Below, one piece after another: positions 18,701-30,700 of a DNA stretch of 64,000 nt. Below the pieces are notes generated by a model. The model was not told the origin of the DNA. It ran no database searches and saw nothing but the letters and a program-made list of their open reading frames with translations. The position numbers and the translations under genes were made by a program. Each line of letters starts with the position of its first letter. Within the stretch, counting starts at the first letter, position 1. Origin of the DNA: Eutreptiella sp. 'Long Island Sound 2002'. Lineage: Eukaryota; Euglenozoa; Euglenophyceae; Eutreptiales; Eutreptiaceae. The stretch lies in assembly GCA_964036045.1 (NCBI GenBank), contig OZ038395.1, forward strand, positions 12,071,298 to 12,135,297, in the 5' to 3' direction.

Positions 18701-21700
18701 CCGCGGTCGCCGCCGCGCCGTCGACCCGCACCTCCACCGACACGGGGCCGGCGAAGACGCCGTCGCCAAGGCGGCACGTCACACGCGCTGGGGCCACGCT
18801 CAGCACGGGGCAGTCCGGCAGGGCGCCCCCGGCGGGGCCCCCGGGGCCGGGGACCAGGCGGACCTCCACATCGGCGGGGTCCAGGCCCAGGTCCGCCCCC
18901 GCGATCGAGAGCGTGGCCCCGGGGCCGCACGCGGGGCCGCAGCCCGTCACGGCGCCCACGGTCGGCGGGGGCGGCGCCTGCAGCGCCACCGGCAGCGCCG
19001 CGGTCGCGAGGCCGGGGGCGGCCACGCGGACGCTGGCGCCGACGGTGCCCGTGGGCGGGAGCCCCACAACCCGCAGCGCGCACTCCAGCCGGTCCCGGGC
19101 CAGGGACAGCACGGGGCACGCGGCGCTGCCCTGCTCAACCGACGGGAACTCGACGGCGACATCGGTGGGGAGCAGCCCGGCAAAGTCGCCGGACAGCGTC
19201 ACGCGGCGGCGCCCGACGCAGACGGGCGCGCCCCCCGGCCCTGCGCCCTCGCAGGCCACGCCCGCGAGGGCGGGCGCCGGCCGCGCGACGCGGACGGGCT
19301 CGGGCAGCGCGGCGCTGCGGTCACCCACCGCGAGGGTGACGGCCCAGTAGCCCTCGGCGGCGCCCAGCAGCGGCGCGTCCAGCGCGCACGTCAGCGCGTC
19401 GCGGGTGGCGCTGAGGACGCCGCACGTGGGGGGCACCCCCCAGGCCGTGGGTGTGCCGGTGAAGGTGAGGGTGTTGCGCCCCGGGGTCAGCACCTCGAGG
19501 CCCTGGGCGGCGATGGTGAGGACGTCGCCGGAGAGGCAGCCGCGCGGGGCCTCGGCGCAGCCGCCGACGCCGTGCACGACCAGCGGCGGGGCCAGGACGG
19601 GGATGGTGCGGGGGGCGGACACGCCGGCCGCGGCCTCCACCGCGACGCTCCAGGGGCCCGAGGCCCCGGCCACGGAGAGCACGCACTCCAGCGCGTCCGC
19701 CCGGCGGCTGAGGACCGGGCACTCGGCGCCGGTGGCGCCGCCCGCGACGGGGTCCAGCCGGACCACCGCGGCCGCGCCGAGGTGGGCGCCGCGCAGCACC
19801 AGCCGGTCCCCGGCGAGGCAGCCGTACTCCGCCGCCGAGGCGTTCGCGCCGCCGCCGCAGCCCCCGGCGGCCCAGACCCCGCCCACGCAGGAGTGGCCTG
19901 TCAGGACGGGGGCGGCGGGGGGGCCGGCCAGCGGCAGGCGGTTGCCGGACGGCACGCCGCCGGTCGTCAGGCCAAGCTCCCAGGCCCCGGCGCTGGCGTT
20001 GGCGGGCACCTCCAGGACGCAGTCGAGGGTGCGGCAGGACGTGGCCTGGGGCCGGCACCGCGGCAGGGCCCCGGACCCACCGTCCCGGTGCCGGAACGTC
20101 ACGGCGTACGCGTTGGGACGGCTGGGCTGCAGCCACGAGCCCGAGACCTGGAGGAGGTCGCCGTCGCGGCAGCCGCCGGGGCTGCAGCCGCTCAGGCCCT
20201 CCAGCGTCACCGCCGGGAGCGGCTGCACCTCGACGCTGACGGGGGCGCTGTGCACCGCCGGGGCGGCGGTGGACACGCGCAGGTCCCAGCGCCCGCCGGC
20301 CGCCGGGGGCACGGACAAGAGGCAGAGGATCTTGTCGTGGGTGGTGACCAGCGGCGCGCACTCCGGGGCCGGCCCCGCGCCGCCGCGGAACACGACCGCC
20401 GCCCCCCCGGCCGGGGCGTCGGGGTCGGTGAACTGTTGGCCGAGGAGGGTGACCACGTGGGCGCCGGAGCAGCGCAGGGCGCGCGCGTCGCGCGGCACGG
20501 GGCACAGCACGCTCGACACCACTGGGACGCGGGGCGGCGGCGACAGGGTGCCGTTGGCCCACGCGGCGGCGGCGCGGCCGGCGACGGCCACCGCGACGCG
20601 CCACGGCCCATGGGCGTCGGCGGGAACGCGCAGCACGCAGCCCAGGCTGTGCGCTGTCACTGCGGTCGTTTCGCAGGCCGGCACGGCGGACGCGTCGTCG
20701 TTCGTGGGCTCGAACACGACCGCGTTCAGCTCGGGGTCGAGCGGCTGGAAACCGCTGCCAGTGATGTTGAGGACGTCGCCGGACTGGCACCCGGCCGGGG
20801 AGCAGCCGGTGACGTCATGCACCTCGGCGGCCGGTGCCGGGCTGGCACGCACGTCGGGCCCGATTGGGATGGACTGTCCGAGGACCGTCAAGCGCATTGC
20901 CCACCACCAATGCACCAGCTCTGGATCCGCCGAGTGCAGCCAGACCTCCAGTGTGTCGTTGGCTGCACGCAGCACGTGGCAGGGCACGTCCTGGGGCACG
21001 GGCGCGTCGGTGTCATTGGCGACGGGCCATGTCGCCACTAGCGCAAACGAGACCCACGAGCGGTTAGTGCCGAAGCCGCTGCCGACGAGGGTGACAACTG
21101 CGCCGGCCGCGCAGACTCGGTTGGGGCACCCCTGCACCACGTCCACCACGGCTGGTGGGGGGGAGACCAGGATCGAGCCCGCGCTCGAGGCACCGTGCTC
21201 CGCCACAACCGTCACCGCGTGCAGACCGGCCGCCATAATGCTGGCGTCCAGGACGCACCACACGGCGTCACGCGTGACCAGCGCAACGTCGCACGTGGGG
21301 GCGGGCCCGGCCGAGGCCTCCACGAGCACCTGCGGCTGCGCGCCGAAATCGCGGCCCTCGATGGTGAGGGTGTCGCCCGCGCGGCAGCCCGTCTGCGGGC
21401 ATCCGGTGACGTTCCAAAGGGTCGGCGGGGGCAGAGGCAGGAAGGGCACGGGGTAGTGCGCCACCAGGGCCCCCACCGCCAGCTCCAGGTTCCAGACCCC
21501 GCTGGAGTCCCCGGCAGGCCCCAGGTAACACTCGACGGCGCCGGGAAGGAGCTGCAGGGACTCGCACGCCGGGGCCGTGCCAGTCCCATTGGCGAACTTG
21601 ACGTGCACCCAGTCCGTGGCCGCGGCACCGATCGCATCCGCATCAATGGTTAGGATGCGCCCCCCCGCACAGGGCAAGGTCTGCAGGGCCGCCCCGGCGG

Positions 21701-24700
21701 CGGCGCATGCGACGCCGCGAACATGCGGCACGGCCGCATGGACAAACAGGGGCAGGATGGCGGCAGAGGCCTGGCCCGCCACGAGCACGCGCACTGTGAA
21801 CTGCCCCGTGGTATTGCCGGGCACCGCAAGCCGGCACACCACCCGGTCGGGCGCGGCGGCGACAACCGCGCAAGTCGGCACGCCGGACGGGGCCGGCCCC
21901 GGCCCAGGGACCGCGCCGGGCTCCGCGAGCGCCACGACGTTGTTCCCAGCGGCGTACGCCTCGAAGTGCGCGCCCTGGACCGTGACGAGCGCGCCGCCCG
22001 CGCACCAGGTCCCAGTGTCGCAACCGGCGGCGTGCAGCTGCGGCGGCGGGAGCGGGGCGACCTCCAGGTACAAGGGGGCCGTCATGTAGCTCGGGCCCGC
22101 CGGGTGCAGCACCGCCAGCGTCAGGTTCCACACGCCGCCAGTGCCGGCAGGAACGCTGAGGGCGCACTGCAGGCGCTCTGGGCGCACCGAGTGCGGCGTG
22201 CACTGCGGCGCGGGCCCGTACCCGGTGACCGGCAGGAGGGCGACCTGCAGCCGCCGCAGGTTAGTGCCGAAGAAGGCGCCGTCGAGGGTCAAGAGCTGGC
22301 CCCCGGTGAACTGCGTGTTGAGCTCGCTGCCGCCGCTGGCCTCGCAGTAGCCGGCGGTGACGCAGGGGTCGGGCTGGGGGCTGGCGGTGGTGGTCGCGGA
22401 CAGCGAGGCAGTCGGGGGGGAGTCGGTGGCGGCCGGGGACCGGCTGAGGGAGGCCTGCAGGGTCGGGGTGTCCTCCTCCGGGGCGCTCAGGGTCGCGGTG
22501 ACCTCCGCAGAATCGGTCGCGGTGGGCGCAACGGTCGCGGTGGTGCCGGTCGGGGCGGTGCGAGTGCTGCTGAGGGCGGCGGTGGCGGTGGCGGTGAGGG
22601 TGGGCGGGACGGAGCGGAGGTCAGTGGCGCTCGCCGTGGCGTCGGCTGAGCCCGTGCGGGACGGCGTGACGGTGCGCGAGGCAGAGCCGGTGAAGGTGCC
22701 GGTGAGCAGGGCCGTCAGGGTCCCGGTGGCGGACGCGGTGGGGCCGCCGCCCCATGAGAGCGTGGCACTGCATGTGAGGGAGTGGGTCTGGGAGGGCAGG
22801 GGCGAGACCGTAGGGGGCGGGGTGCGCGTCGCGGTGTCGTTGTGCGTGGCGGTCGGCGTGCCCAGCTGCGGCGCGGTGTGCTCAGGGGAGCGGGAGAGCG
22901 TTGCCGTTCCGAGGGTCGAGGCGGTGGCAGAGGCAGAGCGGGACAGCGTGGGCGTGGACGACCCGGACCCTGATACGGCCCACGTCGCGGTTGCGGTGGT
23001 TGTCGGTCGGGGCGTCGCGGTGCTGGTGCGGCTGCCGGTGTTGCTCGGTGTCGCAGAGGCCGACCGGGTGGCGGAGGACGACAACGACCCAGTGACCGTG
23101 GCGGTTGCGGACGCAGGGTGGCTGGAGGTCCCGGTATCCGACCTGGTCGGCGTGGCTTTCCGCGTTGGGGTGCGAGTCGCGCTACTGGACCAAGTGCTCG
23201 ACGGGCTCCGCGAGGCGGTTGCGGTAGGTCGCGTGCGGCTCCGGGACGGCACGTCTTGGGGCGTTGCAGAGGCAGAGGGCGAGAGGGTGGGGGTGATGCC
23301 GGTTGAGGGGGACTGCGATAGCGTCGACGTCCCGGCGGGTGACACCCACGGCGAGGGGTGGCTGGTGAGTGTGCAGGTGAGCGAGGCCGGGAAGGAGCCG
23401 GAGCCGGACGGTGTCGCGGTGGCTACCAGCGATCTGGTTAGGCAGAAGGAATGAGTGGCGGAGGCGGATCGAGTGGGCGTCATTGTGCCAGTGAAGGTCC
23501 CCGAGGCTCTGAGGGTCGCTGTGGATGTGATCGTAGCCCTGGTGGACTTGGTCCGGGTGCGGGACAGTGAGGACGTGGGCCGTGCCGCGCGGGACGCGCT
23601 TCCGGTCGCGGTCACAGTGTCGGACGCTGTGACGGGCGCTGTCGCAGCGCACGTGCGGGACCCGGACCACGAGCCCGTTGCCGTCCCGCTGGTGGTCGGG
23701 GCCAGAGTGGAAGTGAGGGAGTGCGACGGTGCGGAGGGCGTGCCGGTGCAGCTCGAAGACTCGGTAGGACTGGCCCTGATGGTCCCCCGGGGGGTGCCGC
23801 TCAGCGACATCGATAGGGAGACGGTAGCGGTGGGCGTCAACACTGCGGTGTAGGACCCAGTGTGTGAGGGAGAAGAGCTGCCAGTAGGGCCCGTGGAAGT
23901 GGGGACCAGAGTGCCAGAGAGGGAGGGCGACAATGAGGCTGAGAGGGTGAGAGAGGGGGCGCCGCGTGCGCTCGCGGTGGCGGAGGCGGTGGAGGGGGTC
24001 TGGGAGGGCGGGGACTGGGACCGTGTGGCGGCTTCCTCAACGGTGCGGGTGCGGGTGCGGGTGGGGCTGTGGCTGCGGCTGCGGCTGTCGGAGCCGGTGC
24101 GCGGCGGCGTTGCCAGAGCACTGAGGGTGAGGGTCCCGGAGCTGGAGAGGCTCGGCTGTGGACTGCGGCTGCCGGACGGGGGAGGCCGGGTGGCGGACAG
24201 GGTGGCCGAGCGCGAGCCGGAGCCGGAGAGGCTGCGGGTGCAGGAGTCGGCGGCGTTGCCGGAGGCGCTGGGGGTCCGCGAGCGTGTGGCCTGCAGCGAC
24301 GCCGTGTGCGTGGGCGTGAGCGTGAGTGAGGCCGAGGAATGCGTGGCTGCGGACTCGTGGAGTGTGGGGGTGGCGGACTGCGAGGCGGAGGAGGTGGCCG
24401 AGGGACTGGCAGTCCGGGTACACTGCGGCGTGCAAGAGGCGGAGGGCGGAGGGCTGCCAGTGGCAGAGACCGAGGCAGTGGCGGTGGAGGTCCGCAGCAG
24501 AGAGAGACGGACAGTGCAGGACACGGAGGCAGAGGGGGTCGCAGAGGTGGTGGATGACCCGGAGAGGCTGGACCGCCGCGTGCGCGTGCGGGAACCTGCG
24601 ACCGTCGGGGTCACGCTGGGAGTCGGCGTGGTGGTCGCGGGTGGCGTCCTCGTGGCCGTCACGGGCGGTGAAAGTGACTGGCTTGAGGACAGAGAGGGCT

Positions 24701-27700
24701 GCGTAGTCTCGGTGGAGTCGCAGCTGCGGGACGTGGAGGGGGAGGGGCTCATGGTCTCGCTGGGGGAGACTGTGGGGCCGGCGCTGCCTGTCAGGGTCAG
24801 AGGGAGGCTGGCGGTGCATGTGAGGGAGAGCGAGGGCGACGGCACCCGGGAGAGCGTCCACGACGCGCCTGGGGAGCCCGTCCGGGACGCGGCCAGCGTT
24901 GAAGTGCCGGTTCGGCTGTGCAGCGGAGTGCCGGAGCCCGACGGCGACGGGGTCGCGGTGAAGCACAGCGTCCGGGTCCCGGTGCCGGAGGGCGTCCTGG
25001 AGAGGGAGCGGCTGGTGCGGGACAGAGTGGCGGTGGGGCGCGGTGTTGGGGTGCACGTCGGCGTCACAACGCCGGACGGCGACTGGGAGCCGGAGGAGGG
25101 GGTGCGGGTGGCAGTCCGCATCGGCGGAGGCGTGGCGGAGAGTGTCCAGGGGCGCGACGCACTTGCGGTGGGGCTGAGCGTTGGGGCGGAGGTGAGGGTG
25201 GGGGTGGGGGAGCGGGAGCGGGAGGGGCGGGCCGTCGCGGTCGACGTGCCAGAGGCGGTCGTCGTCCGGGGCGCCGTGCGGCAGCAGGACACGCTGGCGC
25301 TGGCGCTGGTGGTGTCTGTCGGGGCCACGGTTGTCGAGCGGGTGCACGACAGAGTGCGGCTTGGGGTGGCGGAGTCGGACTCTGCCGCGGTTGCCGTGGC
25401 CGTGCCGGCCCCGGAGCCGCTGGCAGTGCGCGAGCACGAGGCGGTGTGGTACCGGGACGCGGTGATGGTGGCGGGGGCGCCGGGGGAAGCGGAGAGCGTG
25501 GGGCTGCGGGTCCGCGTAGCGCTGGCAGTGAGGCTGCGGGACGAGGGGGAGGGGCTCGGGGTGTGAGAGCCGGACGCGGTGGGCGTCGTGCTGCCGGGCG
25601 CCCGGAAAGTGTGGGAGGCGCTGGGGGTCGCCGAGCTCAGGGTCGCCGTGTGCAGCGTTTGGGAGGCCGTGACGGTGGGCGTGGTGGTCACAGTGCGGGT
25701 TGGGGTGGGGGGCGTGCGGCTCCAGGTCGGCCACGGCGACACGGAGGCGGTTGCCGTCACGGAGCCGCTGCCCGGCAGCAGCGCCGTGCGGGTGGCCGTG
25801 CCATGCGCACTGCCCGTGGCAGAGGGGGTGCGCGACGTGGTCGCCGACCACGTCGGGGTCCTGCGCGCGGTGCCCGTCTCCGTGTCCGACGGGCGCGGCG
25901 TGCGCGCCGGAGTCGGAGACCGCGAGCGACTCAGGCTCGGGGTGCCCGTGGGGGTGGCGGTGGCCGAGCGGCTGCCGGTCGGGGAGCGCGACGGGGACGC
26001 AGTGGGTGTTGCGGTGCGGTCGGGGCTCTGCGTGGGGCTGCAGGTGGACCCCGGCGTCAGGCTTGCAGTGACCCCCCGCGACAACGTCGCAGTGAGGCTG
26101 AGGGTGGGGGCAGAGAGCGTGACGCTGCGGGAGGCCGTGCTGGTGAGAGTGTGGGTCAGGGTCGGGCGCAGGGTCCGGGTGGCAGTAGCCGAGAGGGAGG
26201 CCGTGCGGCTGCGGCTGAGGCTGGACGTTCTGGTGTCGGACGCGGCGGGCGGCGCCGATGCTGAGAGCGACCGGGTCACGGTGCGGGAGCACGTGGCGGA
26301 GGCCGCGCGCGACCGGCTGCGCGTCGGCGTCCGCGACATGGCCGCGGTGCCGGTCCAGGTGGGCGTTCTGCTGGGCGACAGGGAGCGCGTCAGCGCGGCG
26401 GTCTCCGCCCGCGTTGGGGACTCGGAGGTCGACCGCGAGGCGCTGCAGGCGGACGTTGCGGTGCGGGAGGGCCGTAGACTCTCCGAGACGGTGGAGCTGC
26501 GCGTGCGCGTGGGGACGAGCGTTGGGCTGCAGGTGGGCGTGCCGAGGGGGTCGAACGACGTCGTGTGGGACGGCGTTCGCGAGGGGCTGCAGGTCGATGT
26601 CGGGGGGGATCGGCTGAAGGTCGTCGTGGGGCGCCAGGTGGCGGTGGCTGAGGGCGGGCTTGGGGTCGGGCTGGGGGTGGGGCTGCCGCTGCGGCTGCGG
26701 CTGCGCGGCGCGGACAGAGTGGCGGTGCCGCTGGCGGTGGGCGTGGCACTCCCGGACGCCTGGGGCGTCAGCGTGGTCGGGGACAGGGTGAGTGACAGGG
26801 TGGCGCTGGCGCTGGCCCGCGACGGCGTGCGGCTGTGGGACGGGCTCCGCGACGCCGAAAGGGTGCAGGACCACGGCAGCGTGGGTGACAGGGTGTGGGG
26901 CTGGGTGTGGGTCCGGGTCGCGGAGTGGGACCCGGAGGCGGGGGAGCGGGTGGCGGTCGGGGGGGCGGTGGGCGCGCGCGACGCGGTGCGCGTGGGCGTC
27001 GCCGAGCGCGGGCTGAGGGTGGCGGTGGTGGCGGTGCGGGAGCGGCTGCTCGCGGTTGGCGTGGGGGACCGCGCGGAGGCGGACGCGCTGGGGGGGGACC
27101 CGGAGGAGGTGCGCGTCGGGCGCGGGGTCGGGGAGGAGGTGGACGACGCGGTCGGGGTGCCGGAGGGCGAGGGGGGGTGGGTGGCGCTGCGGGTCGGGGT
27201 GGTCTCGGGGGACAGCGTGGGGCTCGCGGACGGCGATGGGGAGCTGGCGGACGCCGTGGGGCCCGTGGGGGTGCGGGTGGCGCGGGGGGAGGGCGAGCGG
27301 GACAGGGTGCGGGAGGGCAGCGTGGCGGTGGGGCTGAGGGTGCGGGTGCCGGTGGCGGAGGGGGAGGGGCTCCAGGTCGTGCCGGTTGGTGTGGCGTCCG
27401 TGGGGCTGGCACTGGGGGTCCGGGTCCCGGGGCTCTGGGTCGCGGAGGAGGCGGTTGGGGTCCCGGAAGGCGACCAGCGGGTGCGGCTGTCGGGCCGGGA
27501 GCGGGTTATGGAGGCCGTTGCGGAGGGCGACAGGCTGCCGCTGCCGGAGGGCGTGGTCGCGGACCCGGACCGCGACGGCGACCGCGACCGCGTCTCGGAG
27601 GGCCCCCCGGAGCCGGAGGGCGTCGCGGTGCCGGAATCGGAGGCCGCGCGGCGTTCGCTGCCGCTGGCGGTCCCAGTCCCCGATCGGGTGGCGGTGAGCG

Positions 27701-30700
27701 TTGCCGCGGCCACCAGCGACTGACTTCGGGTCTGCGTGGGGGGACTGCGGGTGAGGGTGCCGGTGGACGTGGGCACGGCCGTGGGGGTGGGGGTGGGGGG
27801 GGACGGGCTGCGGCTGCCGGTGCGTGTCAATGAGACCGCCGGAGTGGGCGGCGTCGGGGACGCCGTGCCAGTCGCGGAGACGGACGCAGAGGCGCTGCGG
27901 GACCCGGTCCGCGTCGCCGACCCCCCACGCGACCAGCTGGGGCTGGGCGAGCCCGAGACAGTGTGCGACGCGGTGTGCGTCAGCGTGACGGTGCCGCTGC
28001 GGGAGTCCGCGGCGCCGCCCGAGGGGCTGCGCGTGCGGCTGCGGGACGCAGATACCGTGCCGGCGGACGTGCGGGTGGGGGATGCCGTGCGCGTTGCCGT
28101 GTGCCAGCGCGACCGCGACGCGGACTGCGTGACGGAGAACGAGGCGGTGAGGCTGCCGGTGGCGGACGTGGTGCGCGTTTGCGCGCCCGTGAGCGTGCGT
28201 GTCGGGGTCCGCGACCGGGAGGGGGATTGTGTGGGCGTGCACGAGGCGGTCTGGGAGGGAGACGCGCTGCAGGTGCGGCTGGCAGCGGCGGAGTGCGACC
28301 GGGACGGCGTGCGGGGGTGCGTGGCGCTGCAGGTGGCGGTGAGCGCGCGCGTGCGCGTGAGGGTGCGCGTGGCGCTGCCGGTGTCCGTCACGCTGACGAT
28401 GGAGGGCGAGTGCGTCGAGCAGCTTGGGCTGCAGCTGCCGGTCTGTGTGGGTGTCGGGGCACTGCGCGAGGGCTGCGGCGTCAGGGTGCGCGTGGGCGAT
28501 GCCAGGGAGGCTGAGACGGTGGAGGCGGTGGACGTCCCGGTTCGCGGGGAGGCGGTGGCGGTGGAGCACGTTGCGGTCCCGAACGCGGTGCGGCTGAGCG
28601 TCCGGCTGTGGGTCCGCGACGCACTATGGGGACGGCTGGCGGTGGACGACCGGGAGAGGGTCGGGCGTGTGGCAGAGGCGCTACGGAGCGGGGTCTCGGT
28701 CCAGGAGACCGTGGACGTCGCAGTGGCCGTGCGAGAGGCGCTGCCGGTCCGACTCTCGGAGCGCGAGGCCGTTGGCGACGCCGAGGGCGTGCGGGAGGGC
28801 GTGCGCGTCGCAGTGCGGCTGCCGCGGCCGGTGGGCGTGGCGGTGCGGCTGCGCGTGAGCGACGCGCTGGTGCCGGACGCCGACGCGCTGCGCGACCGCG
28901 TGCGCGAGAAGGTGGCGGTGGGCGCGCGGGTGCGGCTCTGTGTGAGGCTGCCGGAGGCGGTGCCGGAGGAGAGGGTCTGCGAGGGGGTGCGCATGGCGGT
29001 GCGGGTGGGGCTCCGAGTGGCGGTCGGGGACGATGTGGCAGTGGCGCTGCCAGACGGGGTGCGAGAGGCCGACTGCGTGGACGAAGGCGGGGAGCCGGTG
29101 GTGGACATTGAGGGTGAGGGGCTGTCGGTGTGGCCGGGGGTGAGGGTGAGGGATGTGGTGGACGTGCACGAGGGGGTCTGCGAAGGGGTGGGCGAGCGGC
29201 TGCGGGAGATCGGAGGGGGCGTGCCAGAGCCGGTGGCCGTGAGGCTGTGGCTCAGGCTCGGCCGAGGGGTGGGAGTGGAGCTGCCTGTGCGGGAGGGGCT
29301 GGGGCTGAGGGAGCGCGTGGCGCCCGCCGATGCCGACCCCGAGGCTGTGGCGGAGCGGGAGGCGCTGGCGCTGGCGGTGGAGGCGGTGGCGGACGGGGGC
29401 GGGCCCGAGGGGCTATGGGTAGGGCTCGGGGACGGCCCGGTGCGCGTGGCGGAGGGCGACGGACTCGCGGTGGAGGTGCGTGTGCACGTCAGGGCGGGGG
29501 AGGCCGAGGCCGAGGCGGTGCAGGACAGGGACACGGAGCTGGGGGTGGGGGAGGCGGAAGGGGAGGAGGCGGCGGTTGTGGTGAGGGTGGCGCTGGGGGT
29601 GGCGCTGCAGGATGCCGTCACCTTGCCGGACACGGAGGTGCTGCGGGAGACGCTCCGTGAGGCATGCGAGTCGGAGGGGCTGAGGGAGGTGGCGGTTGGG
29701 GTCGCGGTGGTGGTCCGGTGCCATGACAGCGACGGCGTGGGGGACGCGGTGGGGGACGGCGGGGACGCCGAGCGGGACAGCGACGGCGTGAACGTGCGCG
29801 TGGGGCGGGCGGAGAGCGTTCGGGACGGGCTGGGGGGGGACGGGGTGGACGTGGGGGTCGGGGTTGCGGAGGCGGTGAGGGTGGCGGTGGAGTTGGGGCT
29901 GGAGGTGCAGGTGCGGGTGCCGGTGGCGGAGGGTGGGGTCCGGCTGCGCGTGCATGTGCGCGGCGCCGAGGCTGTGGTGCACGTCACGGTGCCCCCGGAG
30001 ATCGACAGGGGCCGTGTGAGGGTGGGGGTGCAGGGCAGGGTCTGGGATGGGGTTGCGGTGCAGGTGCCGGACGTCGATGCGGATGCCGTAGGGGTGGCGC
30101 TCGGCGGGCGGCTGCACGTGAGCGTCAGCGTCAGCGATGCCGAGCGGGTGCGTGTCCGGGCATCGGTCCGAGTCCCGGAGGCAGAGGCGCTCGGCGTGCC
30201 TGTGGGGGTGCGCAGCGACGTCGGGCTGCAGCTGAAGGTCTGTGTCCCAGTGCTGGGGGTGCTGGTGCGCGAGGCGCTGGCGGTCTCGGTCTGCGCGGGC
30301 GATGAGGACCGGGAGAGAGTCTGGCTCAGGGACGATACGGAGGCGGAGACTCGGGAGACGGAGGCAGAGCCGGGCCGGCTCGCGGTGTCGGAACGGGTGA
30401 GGGTCTGTGTGGGGGTGCACGCGGCCGTGGGGGTCCGCGATTGCGAGGGGGACGTGGAAGGCGTCGCGGACTGGGACGCTGTCGTGTGTGAGGCTGACGC
30501 TGAGGCAGAAGTGGTGGAGGTGCGGCTGTGGGTCCCAACTACACTGCCTGTGCGACTGGGGGTTGCCGTTGTGGGGGTTGCAGACTGGGTGCCCGTGGCG
30601 GTGCCTGACGGCAGGAGGCTGCAGGTGGGGCTCGGGCTGTGGGAGGGGGTGCGAGAAGGGGAGGGGGTGAAGGAGGGGGTGAGCGTGGCGCGTGGGGTCG

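Noticed and set aside
12793-19119. 2,108-codon Arg/Pro/Gly/Ala-rich frame on the minus strand
   Set aside because: It is antiphase to the IPT/REJ/GPS coding sequence, has no domain and is almost entirely Arg, Gly, Pro and Ala, as expected from high GC.
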